Origin: Embleya hyalina | GTDB taxonomy: Bacteria; Actinomycetota; Actinomycetes; Streptomycetales; Streptomycetaceae | NCBI RefSeq assembly: GCF_003967355.1 | Contig: NZ_BIFH01000014.1 | Span: 248,001 to 312,000 of the forward strand | Length of the DNA: 64,000 nt | Direction of reading: 5' to 3' | Shown: piece after piece, positions 1 through 8,507 of the stretch | Layout: each line of letters begins with the position of its first letter | Numbering within the stretch: the first letter of the stretch is position 1 | Program-made: the position numbers and the translations under genes | The notes under the pieces: model-generated | Database searches by the model: none | Seen by the model: only the letters and a program-made list of their open reading frames with translations | Told to the model about the DNA's origin: nothing

Positions 1-1121
1 TGCAGATCTCGTTCATGAAGGACCTGGCCACGTTCCGGAATCCGGTGTCGCGGTTCAGCTTCGTGTCGTATCTGCACGAGGCGGGCCGGCTCGCGCAGTT
101 CGTCAACAACCAGGACTTCTTCCCGACCCGCCAGGAGTTCCACCAGTACCTGGAGTGGGCGCAGGCGAGCTTCACCGACCGGGTGCACTACGGCTCGGAG
201 GTCGCCGCGATCCGGCTGCCCGCGGGCGTCGACCCGGCCTCGGCCGAACATCTGCGCCTGGAGATCCGCGACGGCTCCGGGACCCGTACGGTCGACGCGC
301 GCAACGTGGCCATCTCCACCGGCCTGGTGCCGCGCCTGCCCGACGGCATCCAGGCCGACGAACGGGTGTGGCACAGCTCGGAGTTCCTGGACAAGTACAG
401 CCGGACCGACCCGACCGGACTGCGCACCGTGGCGGTGGTCGGCGCGGGCCAGAGCGCGGCCGAGATCACCCGGTTCCTCTACGACGAACTCCCGCACGCC
501 CGGGTGTACTCGATCATCCCGTCGTACGGCTACTGCGTGGCCGACGACACCCCGTTCGCGAACCAGGTGTTCGACCCGAGCGCGGTCGACGCGTACTACT
601 TCGGGACCGACCGCACCCGCGAGGCGTTCTGGCAGTACCACCGGAACACCAACTATTCGGTGGTCGACGACGAGGTGATCCGCGACCTGTACCGGCGCTC
701 GTACGACGAAGAGGTGCGCGGGGTCGAGCGGTTGCACTTCCTCAACCTGACCCGGGTCGACGAGGTCAAGCGGGCGGGCGACGAGACCCGCGTGTCACTG
801 CTGTCGCTGCTCGACGACGAATCGCCCGAACTGGACGTGGACGCGATCGTGTTCGCCACCGGCTACGAGGCGATGGAACCGAGCCGCCTGCTGGGCGAGT
901 TGGACCGGTACTGCCTGCGCGACGAGGCCGGCCGGCACCGGGTGGGCCGCGACTACCGACTCGTCACCTCGCCCGAACTGCGCTGCGGCATCTATCTCCA
1001 GGGCGGTACGGAGCACACCCACGGGCTGACCTCCTCGCTCCTGTCCAATCTCGCCATCCGCAGCGGCGAGATCGCCGAGTCGATCCTCGGCCGCCGTCCG
1101 GCGGAGGCGCTACACGGCTGA
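1..1121 (+). CDS. Lysine/ornithine N-monooxygenase (SidA/IucD/PvdA family), 5' truncated by window edge
   Basis: Flavin-dependent N-hydroxylase that hydroxylates the side-chain amine of lysine or ornithine with NADPH and O2, the first step of hydroxamate siderophore synthesis in the cytoplasm. The frame is open to the left edge. The first visible residues (QISFMKDLATFRNP) resemble the stretch that follows the FAD-binding N-terminus in this family, so roughly 60-80 residues lie outside. Visible motifs are the NADPH-binding GAGQSAAE at 441-464 and the family FATGYE at 852-869. Substrate choice cannot be told from this fragment. It converges on the next gene with an 18-base gap; any siderophore cluster would lie to the left. 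Confidence 0.88.
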   Translation, partial: QISFMKDLATFRNPVSRFSFVSYLHEAGRLAQFVNNQDFFPTRQEFHQYLEWAQASFTDRVHYGSEVAAIRLPAGVDPASAEHLRLEIRDGSGTRTVDARNVAISTGLVPRLPDGIQADERVWHSSEFLDKYSRTDPTGLRTVAVVGAGQSAAEITRFLYDELPHARVYSIIPSYGYCVADDTPFANQVFDPSAVDAYYFGTDRTREAFWQYHRNTNYSVVDDEVIRDLYRRSYDEEVRGVERLHFLNLTRVDEVKRAGDETRVSLLSLLDDESPELDVDAIVFATGYEAMEPSRLLGELDRYCLRDEAGRHRVGRDYRLVTSPELRCGIYLQGGTEHTHGLTSSLLSNLAIRSGEIAESILGRRPAEALHG

Positions 1122-1139
1122 CGTCACCGACGCGAGCCG

Positions 1140-1862
1140 CTACTTCCCCGCGGGCAGGCGATCCACGACCTGGCCCGCGGGGGGTGCGACGGGCACGCAC
1201 GAGCGTTCGCTGCGGGTGATCCTCGCGTTCTGCGGACGGGTGCCCTCGGAGCGGACGACGACGGGATACGGCTTGCCGTACGCCCGCACGTAGACCGTGC
1301 GCGACCGCCGCCGGCCCTGCGCGTCCCCCTCCCCGTCGACCCGGGTGAGGGGGATCAGCGTACGGCCGTCGATGGTGACCGGTTCGCCCTTGGTGTAGCC
1401 GTCGCCGCCGGGTCCGAAGACCACGCCGGCCGTGTCCAGGGGATCGCTCGGGTCGTACGCGAGCATCGCGTAACGATCGGCGTACGTGCGCCTGTTCGCG
1501 GCGGTGTCGGGCAGGCTCGTGCCGGCCCACTCCCAGAACGCGGCGCCGGCCTTGAGGTAGGACTTCCCACCGACCACGATCGCCTCGCCCGCGCGCCCGT
1601 CCATCTCGAACGTGCCCCGGTAGTCCCGGCCCTGGCGTACGCACAGGTCGAAGTCGACGCGTCTGCCCGCGGTGAGCACCTGGTCGCCGACGATGCGGAT
1701 GTCGTCGGCGCCGCGCAGCAGGCTCGCCGACTCGCGGACCAGGTCCCGCGCGTCCCGGTCGACGTTGGACTCCAGCGCGTCACCGACACCTGCGCAGCCG
1801 GCGAGCGCGGCGCAGCAGAGGACCACCGCCGTGGCGGTCACGGCCATACGGGATGTGTACAC
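1140..1862 (-). CDS. Putative secreted lipoprotein
   Basis: A 240-residue protein of unknown function, predicted to be exported and lipid-anchored on the outer face of the membrane. It has a short basic start, a hydrophobic stretch and the lipobox LAGC at about residues 20-23. The start is GTG at 1862, preceded by AAGGA five bases upstream. The body alternates beta-type stretches (GTFEMDGRAGEAIVVGGKSYLK) reminiscent of the LppX/LprG-like or LolA-like lipoproteins of actinomycetes, but I cannot assign a family with confidence. It stands alone, convergent with the N-hydroxylase gene, so involvement in iron uptake is only a guess. Confidence 0.75.
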   Translation of the reverse strand: MYTSRMAVTATAVVLCCAALAGCAGVGDALESNVDRDARDLVRESASLLRGADDIRIVGDQVLTAGRRVDFDLCVRQGRDYRGTFEMDGRAGEAIVVGGKSYLKAGAAFWEWAGTSLPDTAANRRTYADRYAMLAYDPSDPLDTAGVVFGPGGDGYTKGEPVTIDGRTLIPLTRVDGEGDAQGRRRSRTVYVRAYGKPYPVVVRSEGTRPQNARITRSERSCVPVAPPAGQVVDRLPAGK

Positions 1863-1926
1863 GACGTTCCTTGCCTGCGAAGTTCCGTGCCTGCGAACCC
1901 GGAATCCGACGGGTGGGTATCTCGGG

Positions 1927-2802
1927 TCAGGGTTTGATGCCGACGGCGCCGTAGCCCCAGACGTTCTCGACCTCGTCCAGCGGGTGTCCGGGTTCGCCGT
2001 CCGGGTTCCAGTGGGTGCGCAGTCCGGGTTCGACCAGGTCGAATCCGGCGAACATGGTGCGGATCTCGTCGTGGGGACGCATGGTCATCTCGGCTGAGGC
2101 GTTCTTCCAGCCCTCGGCGCCCTTGCGGCCCTGGTTCGGGTTGGCGTCGAAGGAGGCGTGCGAGAGCAGCAACATGCTTCCGGAGGGCAGCGCGTCGCGA
2201 AGTCGGGCGACGATCTCGTGCGGTTTCTCGTCGTCCCGGATGAAGTGCAGGATCGCCACCAGCATCAGCGCCACCGGCCGGTCGAAGTCGATGACCTCCA
2301 GCACCTCCGGCGCGGACAGGATGTCCTCGGGCGTGCGCAGGTCGGCCCGGGTGAACGTGGTCCGGCCCGGATTCGCGTCGGTCATCAGCGCCCGGCCGTG
2401 CACGAGCACGATCGGGTCGTTGTCCACGTAGGCCACCCGGGCGTCCGGGGCGATCTCGTGGGCCACTTCGTGGGTGTTGCCCGAGGTGGGGATCCCGGTG
2501 CCGATGTCCAGGAACTGACGAATGCCCCGGCGGGCCGCGTAGCGCACGGCGCGGCGCAGGAAGAGCCGGTTGAGCCGGAGGGTGACCGCCAGGTCGGGGA
2601 TCGTCGCGACGATGGCGTCGGCGGCGGCCCGATCGACCGCGAAATTGTTCTTGCCGCCGAGGAGATAGTCGTAGATCCGGGCGGTGTGCGGAACGGTCGT
2701 GTCGATCCGGATGGGCGGCCCGCCCTCGATCTCGTCGAGGCGCGGCAACCGCCAAGCGTTCTCGTCGCCTTCGCCCGTGTCCCCCGCCGGTATGGATGTC
2801 AC
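1927..2802 (-). CDS. SAM-dependent methyltransferase, PF04672 (DUF574) family
   Basis: A 291-residue cytoplasmic protein of the actinomycete PF04672 S-adenosylmethionine methyltransferase family; natural substrates are mostly unknown. The N-terminal signature (DTTVPHTARIYDYLLGGKNN) and the motif I region (FLDIGTGIPTSGNTHEVA) are characteristic, followed by the acidic YVDNDPIVL that would hold the SAM ribose. The frame opens further upstream, but a GTG at 2802 with GGAGG eight bases before it is clearly the start. It is the last gene before the convergent lipoprotein. Streptomyces chromosomes usually hold several paralogues of this family. Confidence 0.88.
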   Translation of the reverse strand: MTSIPAGDTGEGDENAWRLPRLDEIEGGPPIRIDTTVPHTARIYDYLLGGKNNFAVDRAAADAIVATIPDLAVTLRLNRLFLRRAVRYAARRGIRQFLDIGTGIPTSGNTHEVAHEIAPDARVAYVDNDPIVLVHGRALMTDANPGRTTFTRADLRTPEDILSAPEVLEVIDFDRPVALMLVAILHFIRDDEKPHEIVARLRDALPSGSMLLLSHASFDANPNQGRKGAEGWKNASAEMTMRPHDEIRTMFAGFDLVEPGLRTHWNPDGEPGHPLDEVENVWGYGAVGIKP

Positions 2803-3001
2803 GCCGCCTGCCTCCGCACCACAGATTCCGTACGTGCGCCGAGCGTACTGGGGACGTTCGCGGTTGGGGACGTCGGGCAACCGCCGCCGAGGAATCGGGA
2901 CATGCCCCAGGTCGGTCGGCAACCGATCGGGGTGCCCCGCGGGCACGGTCGGCGCCGGCGGTCGGCCCCCGTGGCGCGGACCGCCGGCACCGGCGCGGGC
3001 T

Positions 3002-4777
3002 CTACGCGGGGGCGCCCTCGTCGACCCAGCGGGCGAAGACGTCCACCCGGTCGGCGGGCCAGGCGCCGTCGCAGGGCATGCTGCCCTGGCGCAGCCGGGC
3101 CAGGATCGCCTGCGCGTGCGCGCTGACGTCGTCGTGCGACCACAGGTCGAACATGAAGCTCATCGACTTGCGGTCCATCTCGCGGAACAGCGGCCTGATG
3201 TGCTCGGCGAAGCCGATCGGTCGGTCCGCGGCCGGCAGCGGCACCTCGGGCGTCCGCTCGTTCGCGACGGGGGCCAGTGCGGAGACCCGGGCGCCGGGGG
3301 TGGCGCCGCAGACCCACCACCAGCGGGGTACGGGCATGTGGGCCGGCGGCCTGGCGCCGGGCTGGGAGTTCTCCACCGCGATGCGCGATCCCCACTCGAC
3401 GTAGGCGACGAACGCGGCGCGGAACTCGGCGTCGGTGGGCAGGCCCGCGTCGTTCGCGGCCCGGCCGATCAATCGGGTCCAGCGGGTGCGCCATTCCTCG
3501 GTCAGGGACTTGCCGGCGTGCTCGCTCACCATGTGGTCGTAGCCGCCGTACCGCTCGGAGTACAGCTTGGGGCCGCCGAAGGTCTCGACCAGCCAGGCCG
3601 CCACCCGCTCGGGGTGGTCCGGCGCCATCCGGGCGAACAGCGGGCCGAGCAACGGGTCCTGCGGTACGTACTTGTCGTAGAAGATGTGCGTCATGCGGGT
3701 CAGCGCGGGCAGTCCGCCGGCCCATTCGTAGAGCGTGGGCTCCTCGGAGCGCGGCGGGTCGGCGAAGTTCACGTACCAGTGCATGCCGCTGCAGAACGGC
3801 TTGTTCCGCGAATGGCCGCACCGGCACAGGCTGTAGTGCTCGGTCGGGGCGCCCGGACCGCGCGGCTCCGGTTCGCCGTCGGCGCCGACCAGCGGGATCG
3901 AGCCGGTCACCCGGTACGGTCCGTCCTGCGAGACCTCGATCGCGGGGTCGCGCGGTCGCGGCGGCGGGGACCGTCCGTCGATCAGGTAGTCGAGCGCACC
4001 GGACGGGCAGGCGCGCACGGTGCGGACGATCTCGTCCATGCGGTCGCCGGAGGGCGCCACGAACGGCTCCTCCTTGTGTCGGAAGACCGTGGCGAGCCGA
4101 TCGGTGCACAGGCCCGAGTGCGCGCAGACGCCGCGGTTGTCGGTGATCGCGACGGGCGCGCCGGGGTAGGTCCGCCGCTCGTCGGGCACCCGGCCGGGGT
4201 CCTTGGCACCGGTGAACCCGTTCCGGGCGTGGCTGCCGTCGCACAGCGGCTTGGTGGTCGACTCGCCGCACCGGCACAGCGCGGTCTGCGGCGGCACCGG
4301 GATCGGCTCGCCGAGCCGGTCGGTCACGCGCGTGGCGTTGGTGACCAGGTACGGGCCGTTCGGCGCGACCAGGATCCGGGTCGGCAGACCGGCCTGGAGC
4401 GCGGCGAACTCCTCGACCAGCGCGGCCCGATCGGCCTCGTCGGCGAACAGCCAGGCGAGGTGTTGCAGCGCGGCGGCGGCCTCCTGGACGCCGAGCGGCG
4501 GCTCGGGGTCGGCCTCGGCGCGCAGCCGGGTGACGTCCGCGGCGAGGGCGCGCACGAGGCCGGCCGGATCGTCGTCGGTGGCCGTCGGGTCGACCGGCTC
4601 CGGCTCGGCGACGCTCCCGCCGACCTCGGCCAGCGCCTCGGCGAGCGGGCGGATCACCGTGTCCCGCAGCGGCTCGCCCGCGTCGGCGTCGGTCATCCGA
4701 CGGGTGAGCCGGTGGTCCAGGGTGTGCGCCCGGGCCAGCAGCGACCGCAACCGGTCGGGGATCGGCGCGCCGGTCAC
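3002..4777 (-). CDS. Multi-module redox protein: CDGSH / 4Fe-4S / CDGSH / truncated globin / C-terminal domain
   Basis: A 591-residue fusion. After an N-terminal helical region of about 145 residues come a CDGSH iron-sulfur motif (CRCG near 167, CDGSH near 179), a mono-cluster ferredoxin-like segment (CAHSGLC near 216, CPSGALDY near 256), a second CDGSH-like motif (CRCGHSRNKPFC near 314-326, final part CSGMHW instead of CDGSH), a group II truncated haemoglobin-like domain (about 350-450, with YGGYDHMVSEH), and a C-terminal domain ending PCDGAWP...FARWVDEG. Electron transfer or O2/NO chemistry is inferred. The frame runs far into the divergent TetR gene, so the start was set at GTG 4777; its ribosome site is weak (CGGA). 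Neighbouring TetR is a candidate regulator. Confidence 0.8.
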   Translation of the reverse strand: MTGAPIPDRLRSLLARAHTLDHRLTRRMTDADAGEPLRDTVIRPLAEALAEVGGSVAEPEPVDPTATDDDPAGLVRALAADVTRLRAEADPEPPLGVQEAAAALQHLAWLFADEADRAALVEEFAALQAGLPTRILVAPNGPYLVTNATRVTDRLGEPIPVPPQTALCRCGESTTKPLCDGSHARNGFTGAKDPGRVPDERRTYPGAPVAITDNRGVCAHSGLCTDRLATVFRHKEEPFVAPSGDRMDEIVRTVRACPSGALDYLIDGRSPPPRPRDPAIEVSQDGPYRVTGSIPLVGADGEPEPRGPGAPTEHYSLCRCGHSRNKPFCSGMHWYVNFADPPRSEEPTLYEWAGGLPALTRMTHIFYDKYVPQDPLLGPLFARMAPDHPERVAAWLVETFGGPKLYSERYGGYDHMVSEHAGKSLTEEWRTRWTRLIGRAANDAGLPTDAEFRAAFVAYVEWGSRIAVENSQPGARPPAHMPVPRWWWVCGATPGARVSALAPVANERTPEVPLPAADRPIGFAEHIRPLFREMDRKSMSFMFDLWSHDDVSAHAQAILARLRQGSMPCDGAWPADRVDVFARWVDEGAPA

Positions 4778-4875
4778 GGGGTTCCGCCGGTGCGTCGGCC
4801 CGACGGGATGATGGGACGGTTGAACACGATGATCACGCTCGCTACCCCTGTTTCTCGGTGCGTTGCCGATCAATA

Positions 4876-4893
4876 CAATACAGGAGTGTATTG
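4876..4893 (+). promoter_or_regulatory. Palindromic operator overlapping the TetR ribosome-binding site
   Basis: CAATACA, four bases GGAG, then TGTATTG: a perfect inverted repeat whose spacer is the ribosome-binding core and which ends two bases before the TetR ATG at 4896. It also sits 99 bases upstream of the divergent redox fusion gene. Placement suggests autorepression by the adjacent TetR protein, possibly with control of the divergent gene. Binding is inferred. Confidence 0.65.
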
Positions 4894-4895
4894 AA

Positions 4896-5504
4896 ATGGA
4901 AAGTGCCAACCGCGGTGCCGGTCGGGCGCGGGACGGCGCGATCGACGCCCGCATCCTGGCCGTCGCGGGACACCATCTGGCCCGGGACGGATACGCCGCG
5001 ATGTCGCTCGCGGCGGTCGCCCAGGAGGCCGGCACGACCCGCCAGGCGCTGTATCGACGCTGGCCCGGCAAGGCCGAGTTGGCCGCGGCGGTGGTGACCG
5101 CGCTCGCCGAGGAGGAGCACGACGTCCGCGCCGCCGACCCGTTCGGCACGCTGGTGGCCGAACTCGCCGACTTCCAGCGCGGCGTCGGCAAACCCGGCCG
5201 GATGTCCCTGGTCGGCACGATGCTCCAGGACACCACCGACCCCGAACTGCGCGCCCGCTACCGCTCCCGGGTGATCGCCCCCCGCCGGGCGCGCCTGCTC
5301 GCCGCCCTGGAAGCGGCTCGCGGCCAGGGCCAACTCGCGCCCGACGCCGACCTGGAGGTCGCCCTCACGATGTGCACCGGTTCCTGGTACGGCCGCGAAC
5401 TGGCCGGGGCGCCGGTCCCGACGAACTGGCCGTATCGCACCGCGGCGTTGCTCTGGCGCGCCCTCGGCGGCACGGTCCCGCCGGAGGGCGCCGACGCGAC
5501 GTAA
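4896..5504 (+). CDS. TetR/AcrR family transcriptional regulator
   Basis: A 202-residue DNA-binding repressor. The N-terminal helix-turn-helix is clear (LAAVAQEAGTTRQALYRRWP at about residues 37-56), followed by a ligand-binding all-helical C-terminal domain of the TetR_C class. The start is ATG 4896 with AGGAG upstream; an earlier ATG at 4863 is in frame but lies before the palindrome and has no ribosome site. It is divergent from the iron-sulfur/globin fusion gene and convergent with the next small gene 13 bases away. Its likely operator is the CAATACA/TGTATTG palindrome over its own ribosome site. Confidence 0.9.
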   Translation: MESANRGAGRARDGAIDARILAVAGHHLARDGYAAMSLAAVAQEAGTTRQALYRRWPGKAELAAAVVTALAEEEHDVRAADPFGTLVAELADFQRGVGKPGRMSLVGTMLQDTTDPELRARYRSRVIAPRRARLLAALEAARGQGQLAPDADLEVALTMCTGSWYGRELAGAPVPTNWPYRTAALLWRALGGTVPPEGADAT

Positions 5505-5517
5505 CGGGCGGGCCCGG

Positions 5518-6069
5518 TCATGTCGACGGGTCGAACGGTCGGCAACCGGCGTGCGGTTCGGCGGCGAGCCACGCGGAACGGGGCCGGGCCAGGACCCGAT
5601 CCCGCAGCCGGCCGGCGTCGGCGGCGAAGGCCCGGGCCGCGGCCGTGGGTGTGTCGTGCTCGAAGGACCACTCGGCGTCGGGGTGACCGCCGCAGTCCGC
5701 CGGCGGCGGGCACTCGCGGCCGATCTCGACCTCGCTCAACCAGGGCGGTCCCCAGCGCATGTCGAACGCGCAGCGCCGGGGGAAGTACAGCGCGGCCAGG
5801 AAGGTCCGGCCGTTGGGGAGTTCGAGCCGGCCCTGCACGCTCGCGCAGTGGATCCCGTCGAAGTGTTGGCCGACGTAGTGCACCGAGCCGGGGATGCCGA
5901 GGTGCGCGCCCGATTCGCGCAACCGGGCGTCGGCCTCGGCGAGCGCGGCCCGGACGGCGACCGCCTCGTGACCGGCGACGGAGGGGAAGACCCAGGTGGG
6001 GTCGCCGAGTTCGAGGGGCGTGGGGACGAAGCGCAGGCCGGACGCGGGGTCTTCGGGATCGGTGGTCAT
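5518..6069 (-). CDS. Conserved hypothetical protein
   Basis: A 183-residue soluble protein that I do not recognise. It has no signal peptide or membrane segment. It contains conserved-looking aromatic and cysteine residues (YVGQHFDGIHCASVQG, FPRRCAFDMRWG, ECPPPADCGG), which could suggest metal binding but form no known motif. The ATG at 6069 was chosen because the codon bias and the protein-like sequence begin there, although the frame stays open for another 750 bases across the MarR gene. It lies downstream of the MarR gene on the same strand with a 146-base gap, so it may be co-transcribed with it. Confidence 0.6.
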   Translation of the reverse strand: MTTDPEDPASGLRFVPTPLELGDPTWVFPSVAGHEAVAVRAALAEADARLRESGAHLGIPGSVHYVGQHFDGIHCASVQGRLELPNGRTFLAALYFPRRCAFDMRWGPPWLSEVEIGRECPPPADCGGHPDAEWSFEHDTPTAAARAFAADAGRLRDRVLARPRSAWLAAEPHAGCRPFDPST

Positions 6070-6215
6070 GCGCCGCCGAACCGGTGTCGGACCGGTGCGG
6101 CCGCGGGGAACTCGATCTCGGCGGTCGCGGTCACCGACCGAGCGTGCCGGGTGCGCGCACCTTCGGGCAAGCCGATTCGCGCGGTCGGGCCCGGGGCGGA
6201 CCCGGGCCGGCGCGG

Positions 6216-6791
6216 TCAGGTGTGCGGGGCCTCCATCGCCGGGCGCAGCCGGCCCAGCAGGCCGTACAGCGCGGTGCGCTCGTCGAGGGTGAGCGCGTCG
6301 AGCGCGGCGCGCGTGGTGTGCATCTCGGCCCGGATCCGGCGGATCGTGTCGTGCCCCTCCTCGGTGGCCACCACGTTCTTGACGCGCCGGTCGGCGGGGT
6401 CGGGCTCGCGGCGGACCAGGCCGCGCGATTCGAGCCGATCCACGATGCCGGTGACGTTGGAGGCGTCGCACGCCAGCCGATCGGCCAGCCCGCGCATGGG
6501 CAGCGGGCGGCGCAGCAGGGAAAGCGTCTTGGCCTGCACGGAGGTGAGCCCGTGCCGGCTGACCACCGCGGCGAAGTCGTGGAAGTACGCGGTACCCACG
6601 GCGGCCATGGCGTCCATGATCTCGGCGGTGCTCGGCTCGGCGGGGGCGGTGCCGCCGGCGTCGGGCCCGCCCGGGTGCGCGGTGCCGCTCGTGCCACCGG
6701 GACCGCTCGTGTCGCCCGGGCCGCCCGTATCGCCCGCGCCGCCCCCGTCGCTGGTGTCGCCAAGCCTGTTCATGGCGCCAAGACTGCTCAT
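6216..6791 (-). CDS. MarR family transcriptional regulator
   Basis: A 191-residue winged-helix regulator. After a glycine-rich N-terminal extension of about 40 residues (GGGAGDTGGPGDTSGPGG) comes the MarR fold: helices around HGLTSVQAKTLSLL, recognition region MRGLADRLACDASNVTGIVD and the wing (LVRREPDPADRRVKNVVA). Start at ATG 6791, with an alternative ATG at 6773; neither has a strong ribosome site. It is divergent from an MFS pump, and two matching palindromes lie between them, so it probably represses both itself and the pump/reductase genes in response to a small phenolic or drug-like ligand, as is usual for the family. Confidence 0.9.
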   Translation of the reverse strand: MSSLGAMNRLGDTSDGGGAGDTGGPGDTSGPGGTSGTAHPGGPDAGGTAPAEPSTAEIMDAMAAVGTAYFHDFAAVVSRHGLTSVQAKTLSLLRRPLPMRGLADRLACDASNVTGIVDRLESRGLVRREPDPADRRVKNVVATEEGHDTIRRIRAEMHTTRAALDALTLDERTALYGLLGRLRPAMEAPHT

Positions 6792-6814
6792 GGCCCCAAG
6801 GTAATGCAAAAAGG

Positions 6815-6827
6815 TTGAGGACTTCAA
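6815..6827. promoter_or_regulatory. MarR operator copy 1
   Basis: TTGAGGACTTCAA, an imperfect 13-base palindrome (one mismatch), 24 bases upstream of the MarR start. The same sequence followed by ACCAT recurs at 6883-6895. Its position near the MarR gene suggests autorepression. Confidence 0.65.
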
Positions 6828-6882
6828 CCATTGAACTTGACGTAGCAATTTCCGGGTGTCTACGGTCGGTCTCGCCAATTGC

Positions 6883-6895
6883 TTGAAGACTTCAA
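6883..6895. promoter_or_regulatory. MarR operator copy 2
   Basis: TTGAAGACTTCAA, a perfect 13-base palindrome (TTGAAG A CTTCAA) 42 bases upstream of the MFS start. It shares the core and trailing ACCAT with copy 1, 68 bases away. This copy probably controls the pump/reductase transcript. Confidence 0.7.
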
Positions 6896-6937
6896 CCATC
6901 GAGGCCAACAAGCTTCTCGCTCGCAGAAAGAACACCC

Positions 6938-8413
6938 GTGACCCCCACCCCGCCCGACACGCGACGGTCCGGTGGACCGCTGATCCTCGCCCTCGGCCTG
7001 GCCGCCATGGTCGTCGCGATGGCGCAGACCCAGGTCATCCCGATCCTGGGGCTGCTCCAGCAGGAACTGGACACCACGCCCGCCGGAGTCGGCTGGGTGA
7101 CCACCGCGACGCTGTTGTCGGCGGCGGTGTTCACGCCGCTGCTCGGCCGGTTCGGCGACCAGCACGGCAAGAGGCCGACCCTGATCGGCGTACTGATCGT
7201 GATGATCGCGGGCTCGGTGCTCGCGGCCGTGACGTCCTCGCTGCCGCTGCTGATCGTCGGCCGGGTGCTCCAGGGCGCGGCGACCGCGATCTTCCCGCTC
7301 GCGTTGTCGATCATCCGCGAGGAGGTGCCCGTCGAGAAGCTGCCCGGCGCGATGGCGCTGATCAGCGGCACGCTCGCGTTCGGCAGCGGCCTGTCGCTGG
7401 TGGCCACCGGGCTGCTCACGCGCGGTGACGATCCGAACTACCACCTGGTCTTCTGGTTCTCCGGGATCCTGTCCGTCGTGGCGCTGGTCGCGGTGCTGAT
7501 CCGGGTGCCGGCGAGCCGGGTCAAGGCCGGCGGCCGGATCGACCTGCTCGGCGCGGCCACCCTCGGGCTGTTCCTGGTCCTGCTGCTCCTGGGCATCTCG
7601 CAGGGTCACGAATGGGGCTGGGCGTCCGGCCGGACCGTCGGCTCCTTCGTCGGCGCCGTGGTGATGGCCTTCGTGTGGGTCCTGGTCGAGCGCCGGGTCG
7701 CCGACCCGCTGGTGGACCTGCGGATGTTCGTGCACCGCCCGGTCCTGTTGACCAACCTGGCCGGTCTGTTCGTCGGCTTCGCCGCGTTCACCCAGTTCAT
7801 CGGCATCTCCTACCTGGTCCAGATGCCCGAGCGGGTGGCCGGATACGGCTTCGGCGCCTCGGTGTTGCGGGCCTCGGTGGAGTACCTGCTCCCGGGCGCG
7901 CTGATCTCGCTGCTCGCGGCGCCGCTGGGCGGTCTGCTCGTGGGCCGGATCGGTGCCCGGGCCACGCTCGCGATCGGTTCGGCCGTCGGGGTGGCGGGCT
8001 TCGCCTGGCTCGCCTTCGGGCACGGCGCGTCCGCGTCGGTGATCCTCGCGGGCATGCTCACCGGTATCGCCATCTCGTTCGGCTACGCGGCGATGCCCGC
8101 GCTGATCGTGGCCGGCGTACCGCACCACCAGACCGGCATCGCGAACGGGATCAACTCCATCTCGCGCAGCGTCGGCAGCTCGATCGCCAGCGCGGTGATC
8201 ACCTCGCTGCTCGCGTCCGAGTCGGTCGAGGGCCTGCCCCCCGGCCTCCCGCCGATCCCGACGGAGAGCCGATTCACGCTCGGCTTCGTGATCGCCGGCG
8301 TGATGCTGGTCCTGGTCGTCGGGGTGGCGTTGCTCGGCCTGCAGCGGGTACCCGCCAGGGCCGAATCCACCGCCGTGTCCCACCCGCGGATCCGGGAGTC
8401 CGCGGACGCCTGA
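6938..8413 (+). CDS. MFS multidrug transporter (DHA2/EmrB-like)
   Basis: A 491-residue integral membrane exporter driven by the proton gradient. About 13-14 hydrophobic segments can be traced, with the family loop 2-3 motif (GRFGDQHGKRP near residues 68-78) and motif C-like glycine/proline-rich segments in the fifth helix region. Start is GTG 6938 with AAAG nearby. It is divergent from the MarR gene, with a perfect MarR-type palindrome 42 bases upstream, and is followed after 94 bases by an NADPH-dependent reductase on the same strand. Pump plus reductase under MarR suggests a detoxification unit for a reactive or aromatic compound. Confidence 0.9.
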   Translation: MTPTPPDTRRSGGPLILALGLAAMVVAMAQTQVIPILGLLQQELDTTPAGVGWVTTATLLSAAVFTPLLGRFGDQHGKRPTLIGVLIVMIAGSVLAAVTSSLPLLIVGRVLQGAATAIFPLALSIIREEVPVEKLPGAMALISGTLAFGSGLSLVATGLLTRGDDPNYHLVFWFSGILSVVALVAVLIRVPASRVKAGGRIDLLGAATLGLFLVLLLLGISQGHEWGWASGRTVGSFVGAVVMAFVWVLVERRVADPLVDLRMFVHRPVLLTNLAGLFVGFAAFTQFIGISYLVQMPERVAGYGFGASVLRASVEYLLPGALISLLAAPLGGLLVGRIGARATLAIGSAVGVAGFAWLAFGHGASASVILAGMLTGIAISFGYAAMPALIVAGVPHHQTGIANGINSISRSVGSSIASAVITSLLASESVEGLPPGLPPIPTESRFTLGFVIAGVMLVLVVGVALLGLQRVPARAESTAVSHPRIRESADA

Positions 8414-8507
8414 CCGACCGCCCGTCCCCTCCGCCGGTCCGTTCCGCCGGTCCGTTCCCCACCTCGTCCCGCACCTCGTTCCGCACGTCAGAGAGAGGCC
8501 ACCCGAG

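Noticed and set aside
2799-4277. Long minus-strand frame overlapping the redox fusion gene
   Set aside because: Out of frame with the recognised CDGSH/globin protein; contains no motif and has atypical composition.
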